Shown in pieces: positions 1 through 9,516 of a stretch of DNA of 64,000 nt. The stretch is from assembly GCA_016183655.1 (NCBI GenBank), contig JACPEH010000008.1, forward strand, positions 372,001 through 436,000, in the 5' to 3' direction. Each line of letters starts with the position of its first letter. Within the stretch, counting starts at the first letter, position 1. This stretch comes from Rhodocyclales bacterium (lineage in GTDB: Bacteria > Pseudomonadota > Gammaproteobacteria > Burkholderiales > Rhodocyclaceae). A model generated the notes under the pieces. The model searched no databases. It was not told the origin of the DNA and saw only the letters and a list, made by a program, of their open reading frames with translations. Made by a program: the position numbers and the translations under genes.

Positions 1-20
1 GTCTCCCTGAGTCTCATCCG

Positions 21-50
21 GAAGCGCCGCCGGGACATCGGAGGCGCTTC
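21..50. other. Hairpin downstream of dapB
   Basis: GAAGCGCC and GGCGCTTC form an 8-bp perfect stem directly after the dapB stop codon. There is no T-run on either side, so it is at most a weak or Rho-assisted terminator or a 3' end stabiliser. Confidence 0.35.
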
Positions 51-866
<816 letters not shown>

Positions 867-951
867 TCACCTCAGAAGAAAACGAAGGGCCGCCCGGAGT
901 TTTCTCGACTTTCTCAGCCGGCGGAAACGGTGCCGCCGCCTCCCGGCGCCC

Positions 952-1428
952 TTAATATCCGACTTTTTCCATCATCCGGCCGAAGAAGCCCTTTTCCTCC
1001 GGCGGCGGAATCGGCGTGTCGGCGGAGATCGAACCGAGATCGATGACCCGCGACTTCTCTTCGGGAACGGCCTCGCTCCCGGCGTTCTGGTCGGCGACGA
1101 CGTCGCCGGCCACCCGGTAGAGCTTGCCGTCGGCGTCGAAGAACACGGTGAAGCGGCGCCGCTCGATTTCTTTGGTACGCCCCTTCTGCAGGCTGTACAC
1201 GTAGTCCCAGCGATCGGCATGGAACATGTCGACGAGGAGCGGCGTACCGAGGACGAAGCGGACCTGGTCGCGCGTCAGCCCGGGCCGCAGCTGCGACACC
1301 ATGTCCTGGGTCAGCACGTTGCCCTGCTGCACGTCGATGCGGTACTCGGTGACGATGCGCGGAACGTTCGAACAGGCACCGAGCAGCAGCATGGCCAGGA
1401 CGGCGACGGAAAATCTCGATGAAATCAT
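952..1428 (-). CDS. bamE: Outer membrane protein assembly factor BamE (SmpA/OmlA lipoprotein)
   Basis: Small lipoprotein subunit of the BAM complex, which folds beta-barrel proteins into the outer membrane. An upstream GTG at 1464 is possible, but I prefer the ATG at 1428 because it puts a standard lipoprotein signal peptide at the N-terminus, with a lipobox ending LLGAC (acylated Cys near residue 19). The SmpA/OmlA domain follows, with the typical QGNVLTQDMVSQLRPGLT and VRFVLGTPLL segments. The chain continues after the domain with a Pro-rich tail of about 45 residues. It is divergent from fur, a common proteobacterial arrangement. Confidence 0.93.
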   Translation of the reverse strand: MISSRFSVAVLAMLLLGACSNVPRIVTEYRIDVQQGNVLTQDMVSQLRPGLTRDQVRFVLGTPLLVDMFHADRWDYVYSLQKGRTKEIERRRFTVFFDADGKLYRVAGDVVADQNAGSEAVPEEKSRVIDLGSISADTPIPPPEEKGFFGRMMEKVGY

Positions 1429-1599
1429 GCGTAACGATGCAATCAAAAGGATCAGGGAGAGCACCGGCTGAAAGGGCTACGTCCGGCCTCACCGCCGCCC
1501 GCATCCGCCGTCCACAACGGGCGCTCATTTTTCGCAAAGCCCCGCCAAGCGGTATATCATAACCGAAAACCACCAGCGCTCTGCCGAGCCGAACAAGCG

Positions 1600-2049
1600 A
1601 TGAGCAATCCCGACAGTCTGAAGAGCATCGGCCTCAAGGCCACCTTTCCCCGCCTGAAGATTCTCGAACTGTTCGAGAATACCGACGTACGCCACCTGAC
1701 GGCGGAAGACGTCTACCGCATGCTGATCGCCGAAGGCATGGACATCGGGCTGGCCACCGTCTATCGCGTCCTCACCCAGTTCGAACAGGCCGGCCTGCTT
1801 GAACGCCACCATTTCGAATCGGGCAAGGCCGTCTTCGAGCTGAACGTCGGCCACCATCACGACCATCTGGTCTGTATCAACTGCGGCAAGGTGGAGGAGT
1901 TCTACGATCCGGAGATCGAGCGCCGCCAGGCCAAGATCGCCAAGGAACGCGGCTTCGCGATTCACGAACACGCGCTCTACCTCTACGCCGAATGCACCAA
2001 GGCCGATTGCCCTAGCCGCGGCAAGGGCGGCAAGACCCCCGGCGCCTGA
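1600..2049 (+). CDS. fur: Ferric uptake regulator Fur
   Basis: Cytosolic Fe(II)-responsive (occasionally Mn-responsive) repressor of iron acquisition. 149 residues, usual for Fur. Seen: N-terminal winged helix with [14 protein letters not shown], and the metal-binding [17 protein letters not shown] segment that carries the regulatory histidines and the CxxC pair. Divergent from bamE across 171 bp. No strong Shine-Dalgarno precedes the ATG. The next gene, 48 bp downstream on the same strand, is a predicted Mn/Ca exporter, so this locus may couple iron and manganese homeostasis. Confidence 0.95.
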   Translation: MSNPDSLKSIGLKATFPRLKILELFENTDVRHLTAEDVYRMLIAEGMDIGLATVYRVLTQFEQAGLLERHHFESGKAVFELNVGHHHDHLVCINCGKVEEFYDPEIERRQAKIAKERGFAIHEHALYLYAECTKADCPSRGKGGKTPGA

Positions 2050-2097
2050 CCCAGACCACTCTCTTTCCCGGAGCGCCGTCCGCGGTGCTGCGCCGCC

Positions 2098-2661
2098 ATG
2101 GACGCTTTCATCGCATCGACCGTGCTCGTCGCGCTTGCCGAAATCGGCGACAAGACGCAACTTCTGTCCTTCGTCCTCGCCGCCCGCCTGCGCCGTCCCT
2201 GGGCGATCATCGCCGGCATCTTCGCCGCGACGCTGGCCAACCACGCGCTGGCCGGCTGGGTTGGCACCTGGATCGGTTCCTTCCTGTCGCCGGAAGCGCT
2301 GCGCTGGACGACCGGCGGCGTCTTCATCGCGTTCGGCCTGTGGACGCTGAAACCCGACGAGCTCGACGACGATGACACGCCGACCTCGACGCACGCCGGC
2401 GCCTTCATCACCACGACGATCGCTTTTTTCCTGGCCGAGATGGGCGACAAGACGCAATTCGCGACGATCGCCCTGGCTGCCAAATACGATACCCTGGCCT
2501 GGGTCGTCGCCGGCACCACGCTCGGCATGCTGGCAGCCAACATCCCAGCCGTGCTGATCGGTGAAAAGCTGGCGGCACGCCTGCCGCTGAAGCAGATTCG
2601 CTGGACTGCGGCGGCGGTGTTCGCCGCCACCGGCGCCCTGACCCTCGCCGGAATCGCCTGA
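2098..2661 (+). CDS. TMEM165/GDT1 family (UPF0016) membrane protein, putative manganese exporter
   Basis: Inner membrane cation transporter of the GDT1/UPF0016 family; characterised bacterial members such as Vibrio MneA export Mn2+. The 187-residue protein is two homologous halves of three membrane helices each. Each half carries the signature E-x-G-D-K-T (EIGDKTQ near residue 16, EMGDKTQ near residue 115). A short acidic loop (DELDDDD) joins the halves. It sits 48 bp after fur with the same direction. Function is by family; the substrate is inferred. Confidence 0.9.
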   Translation: MDAFIASTVLVALAEIGDKTQLLSFVLAARLRRPWAIIAGIFAATLANHALAGWVGTWIGSFLSPEALRWTTGGVFIAFGLWTLKPDELDDDDTPTSTHAGAFITTTIAFFLAEMGDKTQFATIALAAKYDTLAWVVAGTTLGMLAANIPAVLIGEKLAARLPLKQIRWTAAAVFAATGALTLAGIA

Positions 2662-2668
2662 AGCCGGA

Positions 2669-3268
2669 TCAGGCGAACGCGTCAACCAACCTCCCCTTCG
2701 CGGCCTCCTCACCTCGCCCGACTTCTGCGTAACCGGCGATGGCGCTGCGTGCACTGCTGCCTTGCGTCTGAAGCTCCGCCCGCGCCTCGGCTTCCAGCCG
2801 TCCGGCGGCGACCGCAACCTGGCGGTCCTGCCCGGACGGATCGGCCGGAGCCAACGCCGCCGACCGGATCTGCCGCGCCTTGGCAATGGTCGCCTCCGGC
2901 GTGCGCGCCGGCGACACGTCGATCGACACCTCGCCGCCGACCGCATAGCGCTTTCCGTCCGGCCCGGTCGTATAGGAATAGTTCGGCCCGCTGGTGACGA
3001 GGCCCGCTCCGGCGGCGACATGGGCCAGTTCGTGCTGGCGGACGGCCCGATCGGTCTCGCGCAGGCGGGCCACCGTCCGCGCCTCGCCCGGCGTCAATTC
3101 AGCATTCGTGCCGCTCGGGCCGCGCCCGTCAGCAGTCGTTCCGGCACCGACGCCATCGCGCCGGTCGCGCACCTCCGCCGGCGAGCGGCGTGCGCCCCGC
3201 TCCGCCGACAACGGAGGAAGCTGCTGCGCAAAAAGGGAAGAGGAAGATGTCGGCGCTCCGATGTGCAC
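2669..3268 (-). CDS. SprA-related putative zinc metalloprotease homologue
   Basis: Resembles the family annotated as 'putative metalloprotease CJM1_0395 / SprA-related'. Seen: an HELAH zinc-site motif (HExxH) in the middle of the protein, followed by GPNYSYTTGPDGKRYAVGGEVSIDVSP, the most conserved part of the family. The N-terminal 70 residues are low-complexity and Ala/Arg/Gly-rich. The start is uncertain: GTG at 3268 is chosen because a GAGG lies upstream; a TTG at 3286 is also open. It converges on the GDT1-type gene with only 7 bp between stops. The biological role is unknown. Confidence 0.75.
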   Translation of the reverse strand: MHIGAPTSSSSLFAQQLPPLSAERGARRSPAEVRDRRDGVGAGTTADGRGPSGTNAELTPGEARTVARLRETDRAVRQHELAHVAAGAGLVTSGPNYSYTTGPDGKRYAVGGEVSIDVSPARTPEATIAKARQIRSAALAPADPSGQDRQVAVAAGRLEAEARAELQTQGSSARSAIAGYAEVGRGEEAAKGRLVDAFA

Positions 3269-3355
3269 GGCCAGCGACCTCAGCAAACGACTCTACGGGT
3301 TTCAGCCTAGACGAGGCGGGGCCGAATGACCAGCCGTGACCTCACTCGCGCCATC

Positions 3356-5029
3356 TCACTCGGAAGCCAGCATCTCCCGCGCGTGCTGACGCGTGATGGC
3401 GGTGATCTCGACGCCGCCGAGCATGCGCGCGATCTCCTCGACGCGGCCGCCGGCGTCGAGCGGCGTCACGCGGCTGGTGACCTTGCTGCCGGCCCGATCC
3501 TTTTCCTTCGCCACCTGCCACTGCCAGGCCGCGCGCGCCGCCACTTGCGGCAGGTGGGTGACGCAGAGTACCTGGCGGTCGCGGCCGAGCTCGGCCAGCA
3601 GCCGGCCGACGACCTCGGCGACGCCGCCACCGATGCCGACGTCGACTTCGTCGAAGATCAGCGTCGGCACCGACGCGGCGCGGCTGGTCACCACCTGGAT
3701 CGCCAGGCTGATGCGCGACAACTCGCCGCCCGACGCCACTTTCGCCAGCGGCCGTGCCTCGCCGCCGGCCAGGCCGGCGACGCGGAATTCGACCTGCTCC
3801 AGCCCGTAGGCGGCGCCATCGGCCACCGGCACTAGCGCCGCCTCGAAGCGGCCGCCGGCCAGCGCCAGCTGCTGCATGATGCGGCTGACCTCGGCCGACA
3901 GCTTCGCCGCCGCCTTGCCGCGCGCCGCCGACAGCTTGCCGGCGTGGCGCTCGTAATCCTGCCGCGCGGCGGCGACGCGCGCTTCCAGCGCCGCCAGGTC
4001 GGACGCCTCGCCCAGTTCGGCCAGGCGCGCGCGCGCCTCGGCCAGCCGTTCCGGCAGGGTTTCCGGCGCCAGCCGCAGCTTGCGCGCGCAGGCCAGCACC
4101 GCCTCGATCCGCCGCTCGACCTCGGCCAGCCGGCCCGGGTCCAGTTCGGCGCGGTCGGCGTAGCGGCGCAGTGCGGAAACCGCTTCGGCCAGCTCGGTCT
4201 GTGCCGACTGCACCAGCTGCGCCACCTCGGCCAGCGCCGGATCGTAGCCGGCCAGCGTGTCGAGACGGGAGGCGACGCTATCGACCTGCGCTTCAGCCGC
4301 CGCGTCGCCGTCGGCGAGCAGTGCCAGCGCGAACTGCACGCCTTCGATCAACCCGGCCGCGTGGCCGAGGCGTCGGTGTTCGGCGTTGAGCGCCTCCCAG
4401 CCGGCCGCCGAGAAGGCCTCGCCGTCGCCCAAGCCTTCGATCTCCTGCACCTGCCAGGCCAGCTCATCGCGCTCGCGCAGCAGGGCCTCGGCACCGTTAG
4501 TCGCCGCCGCAAGCAGGGTCTGCGCCTCGCGCCACTGGCGCCAGGCACGGCCGACCTCGGCCACCTGCGGCACGAGACCGGCGTGGGCGTCGAGCAGGCC
4601 GCGCTGCGCGTCGCTGCGCAGCAGCGACTGGTGCGCATGCTGGCCGTGGATGTCGACCAGCCACTCGGAGATTTCGCGCAGCTGCTGCACCGTCGCCGGC
4701 GACCCGTTGATCCAGGCACGGGAACGGCCGCCGGCATCGATCGTGCGGCGCAGGATCAGGCCGTCGTCGCCGTCGAGTTCCTGCTCGCGCAGCCAGGCGA
4801 CGGCGCCGGCAATGCCGTCGGCGGCGAACTCGGCGGAGACCTCGGCACGATCGCAGCCGCTGCGGATCAGGCCGGCGTCGGCGCGCTCGCCGAGGACGAA
4901 GGCCAGCGCATCGACGAGGATCGACTTGCCGGCGCCGGTCTCGCCGGTGAGGGCACCGAAACCGGCGGCGAAGTCGAGTTCGAGCCGGTCGACGATGACG
5001 AAATCACGAATTGCCAGGTGCTGCAGCAT
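3356..5029 (-). CDS. recN: DNA repair protein RecN
   Basis: SMC-like ATPase of recombinational double-strand break repair. 557 residues, standard length. Seen: Walker A GETGAGKSILVDAL near residue 30, long Ala/Glu/Leu-rich coiled-coil arms in the middle third, the ABC signature-type segment SGGELSRI, Walker B TLIFDEVDVGIGG and a C-terminal switch histidine region (CVTHLPQVAA). Only 9 bp separate it from nadK upstream, so they form an operon, as in many proteobacteria. Confidence 0.97.
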   Translation of the reverse strand: MLQHLAIRDFVIVDRLELDFAAGFGALTGETGAGKSILVDALAFVLGERADAGLIRSGCDRAEVSAEFAADGIAGAVAWLREQELDGDDGLILRRTIDAGGRSRAWINGSPATVQQLREISEWLVDIHGQHAHQSLLRSDAQRGLLDAHAGLVPQVAEVGRAWRQWREAQTLLAAATNGAEALLRERDELAWQVQEIEGLGDGEAFSAAGWEALNAEHRRLGHAAGLIEGVQFALALLADGDAAAEAQVDSVASRLDTLAGYDPALAEVAQLVQSAQTELAEAVSALRRYADRAELDPGRLAEVERRIEAVLACARKLRLAPETLPERLAEARARLAELGEASDLAALEARVAAARQDYERHAGKLSAARGKAAAKLSAEVSRIMQQLALAGGRFEAALVPVADGAAYGLEQVEFRVAGLAGGEARPLAKVASGGELSRISLAIQVVTSRAASVPTLIFDEVDVGIGGGVAEVVGRLLAELGRDRQVLCVTHLPQVAARAAWQWQVAKEKDRAGSKVTSRVTPLDAGGRVEEIARMLGGVEITAITRQHAREMLASE

Positions 5030-5038
5030 GATGAGGGT

Positions 5039-5950
5039 TCAGGTGCCTTTCGGGCGTGCGCTCCACTGCAGCTTCTGCCGCAGCATGGCGAAGTAGCTGT
5101 AGCCGGGCGGGTGCAGGAAGCAGATCGAGTATTGCGAACGGTAGAGGCGGACCGCGTCGCCGCGCACCAGGTCGACGGTCAGCTGGCCGTCGAAGTGCAC
5201 GCGGCAGTCGGTGGCGTGGGTGATGCGCAGTTCGATGTCGGCCTGGTCGCCGACCAGGATCGGCCGGTTGGTCAGCGCATGCGGGCAGAGCGGCACCAAC
5301 GCGATGCCGGCGACCTGCGGGTGCAGGATGGGTCCGTTGGCGGACAGCGAATAGGCAGTGGAACCGGTCGGCGTCGATACGATCAGGCCGTCGGCGCGCA
5401 GGTTGTAGATGAACTCGCCGTCGATGAACAGCTCGAACTCGATCATGCGGCCGATCGCGCCCTTGTCCATCACGACGTCGTTGAGTGCAATGTTCGACGC
5501 CAGTTCGCGGCCGTCGCGCAGCACCTCGGCGTCGAGCATCATCCGCGTTTCGCTGACGAAGCGGCCGTCGAGCAGGTCCTCCATGCACGACAGCATGTCG
5601 TTGCGCGCGATGTCGGTCATGAAGCCCAGCCGGCCCTGGTTCACGCCGACCAGCGGCACGCGGTAGCGGGCCAGCCGGCGCGCCGCGTTGAGCATGGTGC
5701 CGTCGCCGCCGAGGACGATGGCGACGTCCACGCTGGCGCCGATCGCCTCGAAGCTGCCGGGAACCCAGTGTTCGTCGCCGGCCAGCTTGCCGATGTTGGC
5801 CGCGGTTTCCTCCTCGACGACCACGGTCACGCCGCGCTCGCGCAGGTAACGGGCAAGCAGGCGCAGCGATTCGGCGATCTCGGGGCTCTGGTAGCGGCCG
5901 ATGAGCGCGATCGTGCGCGGCAGGTTGCGGGAACCGTAGGGCTGATTCAT
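5039..5950 (-). CDS. nadK: NAD kinase
   Basis: Phosphorylates NAD to NADP with ATP or polyphosphate in the cytosol. 303 residues from the ATG at 5950; longer N-terminal extensions are open but lack family similarity. Seen: the catalytic GGDGT motif ([15 protein letters not shown]), [13 protein letters not shown], the NE-containing ALNDVV segment, and the Gly-rich [16 protein letters not shown] loop. First gene of the nadK-recN operon, divergent from hrcA with 103 bp between start codons. Confidence 0.97.
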   Translation of the reverse strand: MNQPYGSRNLPRTIALIGRYQSPEIAESLRLLARYLRERGVTVVVEEETAANIGKLAGDEHWVPGSFEAIGASVDVAIVLGGDGTMLNAARRLARYRVPLVGVNQGRLGFMTDIARNDMLSCMEDLLDGRFVSETRMMLDAEVLRDGRELASNIALNDVVMDKGAIGRMIEFELFIDGEFIYNLRADGLIVSTPTGSTAYSLSANGPILHPQVAGIALVPLCPHALTNRPILVGDQADIELRITHATDCRVHFDGQLTVDLVRGDAVRLYRSQYSICFLHPPGYSYFAMLRQKLQWSARPKGT

Positions 5951-6040
5951 GGTCCGGATTATTCCATACGCCCCGACGCCAGTCACCCGCCGATGCTGCC
6001 TTTCTCGCGGTCGCACATGGCTTAGCGCAGCGTTGTTTTG

Positions 6041-6056
6041 TAGAATCCAGCCCATG
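6041..6056 (+). promoter_or_regulatory. -10 element for an apparently leaderless hrcA transcript
   Basis: TAGAAT at 6041-6046 matches the -10 consensus. The hrcA ATG follows after 7 bases, where transcription would start, and no Shine-Dalgarno lies before the ATG. No good -35 hexamer is visible at 16-18 bp upstream. Confidence 0.4.
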
Positions 6057-7082
6057 CTCGACGAACGCGCCCGCATTCTGATGAAAACCCTGGTCGAACG
6101 GTACATCGCCGAAGGCGAGCCGGTCGGCTCGCGCGCGCTGTCGAAGTATTCCGGACTCGACCTGTCGCCGGCGACGGTGCGCAACGTCATGGCCGACCTC
6201 GAGGACGCCGGCTTCATCGCCAGCCCGCACACCTCCGCCGGCCGCATCCCGACGCCGCGCGGCTACCGCCTGTTCGTCGACAGCCTGCTGACGGTGATGC
6301 CGCTGGAGAAGGCCAGCATCGAGCAGATGGAAGGCCTGCTGCACCCGACGCAGCCGCAGCAGCTGATCAGCAGCGCCTCCAACCTGCTCTCCGGCCTCAC
6401 CCATTTCGCCGGCATCGTCGCCGCGCCGCGCCGCGCCAGCCCGCGCATCCGGCAGATCGAGTTCGTCGGTCTCTCCGAGAAGCGCATCCTGCTGATCATC
6501 GTCACCGCCGACGGCGACGTGCAGAACCGCATCCTGTTCACCGAACGCGCCTACTCGTCGTCGGAGCTGACCGCGGCGGCGAACACGCTCAACGAGCACT
6601 TCGCCGGCCTCGACTTCGCGCAGATCCGCAGCCGGCTGCGGGACGAGATGCGCCAATTGCGCAGCGACCTGCAGTCGCTGATGGCTGCGGCGCTGGCCGC
6701 CGGCGACGAGGCGCTGTCCGAGACTGAGACCCCCTGCGTCATCTCCGGCGAGCGAAACCTGCTGGAAGTCGAGGAGTTCTCGACCAACATGAAGCGCCTG
6801 CGCGAACTGTTCGACCTCTTCGAGCAGCGCGCCGGGCTGGCGCAGCTGCTCGACGTGTCGAGCAACGCCGACGGCGTGCAGATCTTCATCGGCGGCGAAT
6901 CCGGCCTGGCGCCGCTCGACGAGTGCAGCGTCGTCACCGCACCGTACACGGTCAATGGCCAGGTGGTCGGCTCGGTCGGCGTGATCGGGCCGACGCGCAT
7001 GGCCTACGAGCGGGTCATCCCGATCGTCGACATCACCGCCCGCCTGCTCTCCTCCGCCCTCACCTACCAGGCAAACTCCTGA
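6054..7082 (+). CDS. hrcA: Heat-inducible transcription repressor HrcA
   Basis: DNA-binding repressor of chaperone genes at CIRCE operators. 342 residues. Seen: N-terminal winged helix with [18 protein letters not shown] and the recognition region [19 protein letters not shown], then the conserved [20 protein letters not shown] wing, a GAF-like middle domain and the C-terminal IFIGGES and [18 protein letters not shown] motifs. The ATG at 6054 is chosen because the family begins with LDERARIL. The stop overlaps the hemH ATG by one base (TGATG), so hemH is translationally coupled. Confidence 0.95.
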   Translation: MLDERARILMKTLVERYIAEGEPVGSRALSKYSGLDLSPATVRNVMADLEDAGFIASPHTSAGRIPTPRGYRLFVDSLLTVMPLEKASIEQMEGLLHPTQPQQLISSASNLLSGLTHFAGIVAAPRRASPRIRQIEFVGLSEKRILLIIVTADGDVQNRILFTERAYSSSELTAAANTLNEHFAGLDFAQIRSRLRDEMRQLRSDLQSLMAAALAAGDEALSETETPCVISGERNLLEVEEFSTNMKRLRELFDLFEQRAGLAQLLDVSSNADGVQIFIGGESGLAPLDECSVVTAPYTVNGQVVGSVGVIGPTRMAYERVIPIVDITARLLSSALTYQANS

Positions 7083-8188
7083 TGAGCCAATTCCTTCCCG
7101 AGCCGGCCTGGCAGCACGGCACGCCGGCGCGCACCGCCGTTGTCCTGATCAACCTGGGCACGCCGGAAGCGCCGACGCCGGCCGCACTCAAGACCTACCT
7201 GCGCGAGTTCCTCGCCGACCCGCGCGTCGTCGAGATTCCGCGGCCGATCTGGTGGCTGATCCTCAACGGCGTCATCCTCAACACCCGGCCGGCCAAGTCG
7301 GCGGAAAAATACGCCACGGTGTGGACGCCGGAGGGCTCGCCGCTGAAGGTGCACACCGAACGGCAGGCCAAGCTGCTCAAGGGTCGCCTCGGCGCCGCCG
7401 GCCACCGCAACCTGGTCGTCGACTACGCGATGCGCTACGGCCAACCCTCGGTGCCGGCAACGCTGGCCCGGCTGAAGGCCGAGGGCTGCACGCGCATCCT
7501 GCTCGTGCCGCTCTACCCGCAATACGCCGGCAGCACCAGCGCCACCGCGCTCGACGCCGCCTACGGCTGGTTGACGACGATCCGCAACCAGCCGGAACTG
7601 CGCGTGCTCAGGAGCTTCTGCGACGATCCCGGCTACATCGCCGCGCTCGCCGCCAGCGTGCGCGAGCACTGGACGAAGAACGGCCGGCCCGACAACAGCT
7701 ACCAGCTGCTGATGAGTTTCCACGGCGTGCCACGCTTCACGCTCGACAAGGGCGACCCCTACCACTGCGAATGCCGGAAGACCGGCCGCCTGCTCGCCGA
7801 GGCGCTGGCCTTGCGGCCGGAGCAGTACCGGATCACCTTCCAGTCGCGCTTCGGCCGCGCCGAATGGCTGCAGCCGTACACCGCGCCGACGCTGCAGGCC
7901 TTGGCCCGCGAGGGCGTCGGCCGCGTCGACGTGATCTGCCCCGGCTTCGTCGGCGACTGCCTGGAGACGCTGGAGGAGATCGCCATGGAAGGCAAGGCCG
8001 ATTTCCTCGCCGCCGGCGGCAAGGAATACCACTACATCCCGGCACTCAACGAACGCGACGACTGGATCGCCGCCCTCGCCGCGCTGGTCGAGGCCCAGCT
8101 CGGCGGCTGGCCGACGCGGGAACCGGCCGACGCCGCCACGCTGGGGCTGTCGGCGACCCGCGCCAAATCGCTCGGCGCGGCAATCTAA
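7082..8188 (+). CDS. hemH: Ferrochelatase
   Basis: Inserts Fe(II) into protoporphyrin IX, the last step of haem b synthesis, at the cytosolic face of the membrane. 368 residues. Seen: N-terminal [14 protein letters not shown], the porphyrin-binding [15 protein letters not shown], catalytic His in MSFHGVP, and the C-terminal [20 protein letters not shown] with its conserved Glu residues. Overlaps hrcA by one base. Linking haem synthesis with a protein-stress repressor in one transcript is common in betaproteobacteria. Confidence 0.96.
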   Translation: MSQFLPEPAWQHGTPARTAVVLINLGTPEAPTPAALKTYLREFLADPRVVEIPRPIWWLILNGVILNTRPAKSAEKYATVWTPEGSPLKVHTERQAKLLKGRLGAAGHRNLVVDYAMRYGQPSVPATLARLKAEGCTRILLVPLYPQYAGSTSATALDAAYGWLTTIRNQPELRVLRSFCDDPGYIAALAASVREHWTKNGRPDNSYQLLMSFHGVPRFTLDKGDPYHCECRKTGRLLAEALALRPEQYRITFQSRFGRAEWLQPYTAPTLQALAREGVGRVDVICPGFVGDCLETLEEIAMEGKADFLAAGGKEYHYIPALNERDDWIAALAALVEAQLGGWPTREPADAATLGLSATRAKSLGAAI

Positions 8189-8305
8189 GCACCATCGCCC
8201 GCACCGGGCCACCAGCCAGCCGCACATTTTTTGAGCGCCCGCCAACCGGGCGTCGACGCGCATTTCTGGCTGGGAACCCGCATCGAATCAGGCTTCCCGG
8301 TCGAC

Positions 8306-8333
8306 TAAACCCGACGCCGCAAGCTGCCGTTAA
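8306..8333 (+). promoter_or_regulatory. Possible sigma28 (FliA)-type promoter
   Basis: TAAA, 16 bases, then GCCGTTAA. The enterobacterial FliA consensus is TAAA-N15-GCCGATAA, so the spacing is one base long and one base differs. It lies 28 bp before the ATG of the EF-hand-like gene. The rest of the 173-bp gap holds only a short GCCCG/CGGGC hairpin. Confidence 0.35.
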
Positions 8334-8361
8334 CAGGCCATCCACGCCCCTGGAGGCCGCC

Positions 8362-9423
8362 ATGAGAATTGCCAGTGCCGAGCTGCAGCTGACCTCGACC
8401 CATGTCTCGCAGCAACACCATGAAGTCAGCGAATCGCTGCGCGCCTGGGTCGGCGACCGCCGCCCCGACTTCGAAGGCAACGGCCCGCGCCGCCCGGCCG
8501 GCGAGCCGGTGACGATCTCCGACGCCGGCCGCGCCGTCCAGGCCGGCGAGGCGGAAGCGATCGACGAGGCGATCGACGCCGCCGAGAACGACCCGCGCCT
8601 GCAGCTGCTGCGGGAAATGATCCTGATGCTGACCGGCCGCGAGGCCCGCGTCTTCGACGCCAGCGAACTTGAGCCGCGCCAGGGCAAGGACCTGCCGCCG
8701 CTGCAGCCGCCGCCGAGCGCCGGCGCCAACGCGCCGGCCCGCCCCGCCGGCTTCGGCCTCGAATACGATTATCACGAGTCGTACAGCGAATCCGAGCAGA
8801 CCACGTTCTCCGCCAGCGGCGTCGTGCGCACCGCCGACGGGCGCGAGATCACCTTCAAGCTCGACCTCGCGATGTCGCGCAGCTACGCCGAGGAGAGCAA
8901 CGTCAGCCTGCGCCTCGGCGACGCCGCGCGCCAGCAGAAGGACCCGCTGGTGCTCAACTTCGCCGGCAGCGCGGCCCAGCTCAGCGAGCAACGCTTCAGC
9001 TTCGACCTCGACGCCGACGGCAGCGCCGACAGCATCAACCGCCTCGCTTCCGGCAGCGGTTTCCTGGCACTCGACCGCAACGGCGACGGCCGGATCAACG
9101 ACGGCAGCGAACTGTTCGGCGCGCAGAGCGGCGACGGCTTTGCCGACCTCGCCGCCTTCGACGGCGATGGTAACGGCTGGATCGACGAGGCCGACGGCGT
9201 CTACCGGCAACTGCGCGTGTGGACGCCGGACGCCGACGGCGGCGGCGAACTGCAGAGCCTGCAGCAGGCCAACGTCGGCGCCATCGCGCTGGCCCGCGTC
9301 GCGACGCCGTTCGCGCTCCGCGACGCCGGCAACGACAGTCTCGGCCAGGTGCGCAGCAGCGGGATCTTTTTGCAGGAAAACGGCGGCACTGGCACAATCC
9401 AGCAAATCGACCTGAGCGTCTGA
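8362..9423 (+). CDS. EF-hand-like calcium-binding repeat protein of unknown role
   Basis: 353 residues, ATG preceded by a TGGAGG ribosome site. No signal peptide or membrane helix is seen. The N-terminal 150 residues are polar with a Pro/Ala linker, followed by a beta-rich segment (TTFSASGVVRTADGREITFKL in part). The C-terminal third holds several DxDxDG-type loops: DLDADGSAD near residue 215, DRNGDGRINDGSELFG near 238 and DGDGNGWIDEADG near 268, as in haemolysin-type and VCBS-like calcium-binding proteins. It lies 93 bp before a chemoreceptor gene on the same strand. Calcium binding is inferred from the loops; the function is unknown. Confidence 0.7.
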   Translation: MRIASAELQLTSTHVSQQHHEVSESLRAWVGDRRPDFEGNGPRRPAGEPVTISDAGRAVQAGEAEAIDEAIDAAENDPRLQLLREMILMLTGREARVFDASELEPRQGKDLPPLQPPPSAGANAPARPAGFGLEYDYHESYSESEQTTFSASGVVRTADGREITFKLDLAMSRSYAEESNVSLRLGDAARQQKDPLVLNFAGSAAQLSEQRFSFDLDADGSADSINRLASGSGFLALDRNGDGRINDGSELFGAQSGDGFADLAAFDGDGNGWIDEADGVYRQLRVWTPDADGGGELQSLQQANVGAIALARVATPFALRDAGNDSLGQVRSSGIFLQENGGTGTIQQIDLSV

Positions 9424-9516
9424 CCCCGCAGCCTGCGGGGCAGCGCCGGCGGCCGCGGCACCGGGCGAAGAACCGGGCCGCAACGGCAGCAGACGGGCAT
9501 AGGGAGGCCCGTTCAT

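Noticed and set aside
3944-6025. Very long open frame (about 690 codons) on the plus strand over recN and nadK
   Set aside because: It is antisense to two well-recognised genes, its product is low-complexity Gln/Arg/Ala-rich, and long antisense frames are expected in GC-rich DNA.
7552-8045. Possible CIRCE operator near hrcA-hemH
   Set aside because: No TTAGCACTC-N9-GAGTGCTAA-like inverted repeat was found upstream of hrcA, hemH or grpE.
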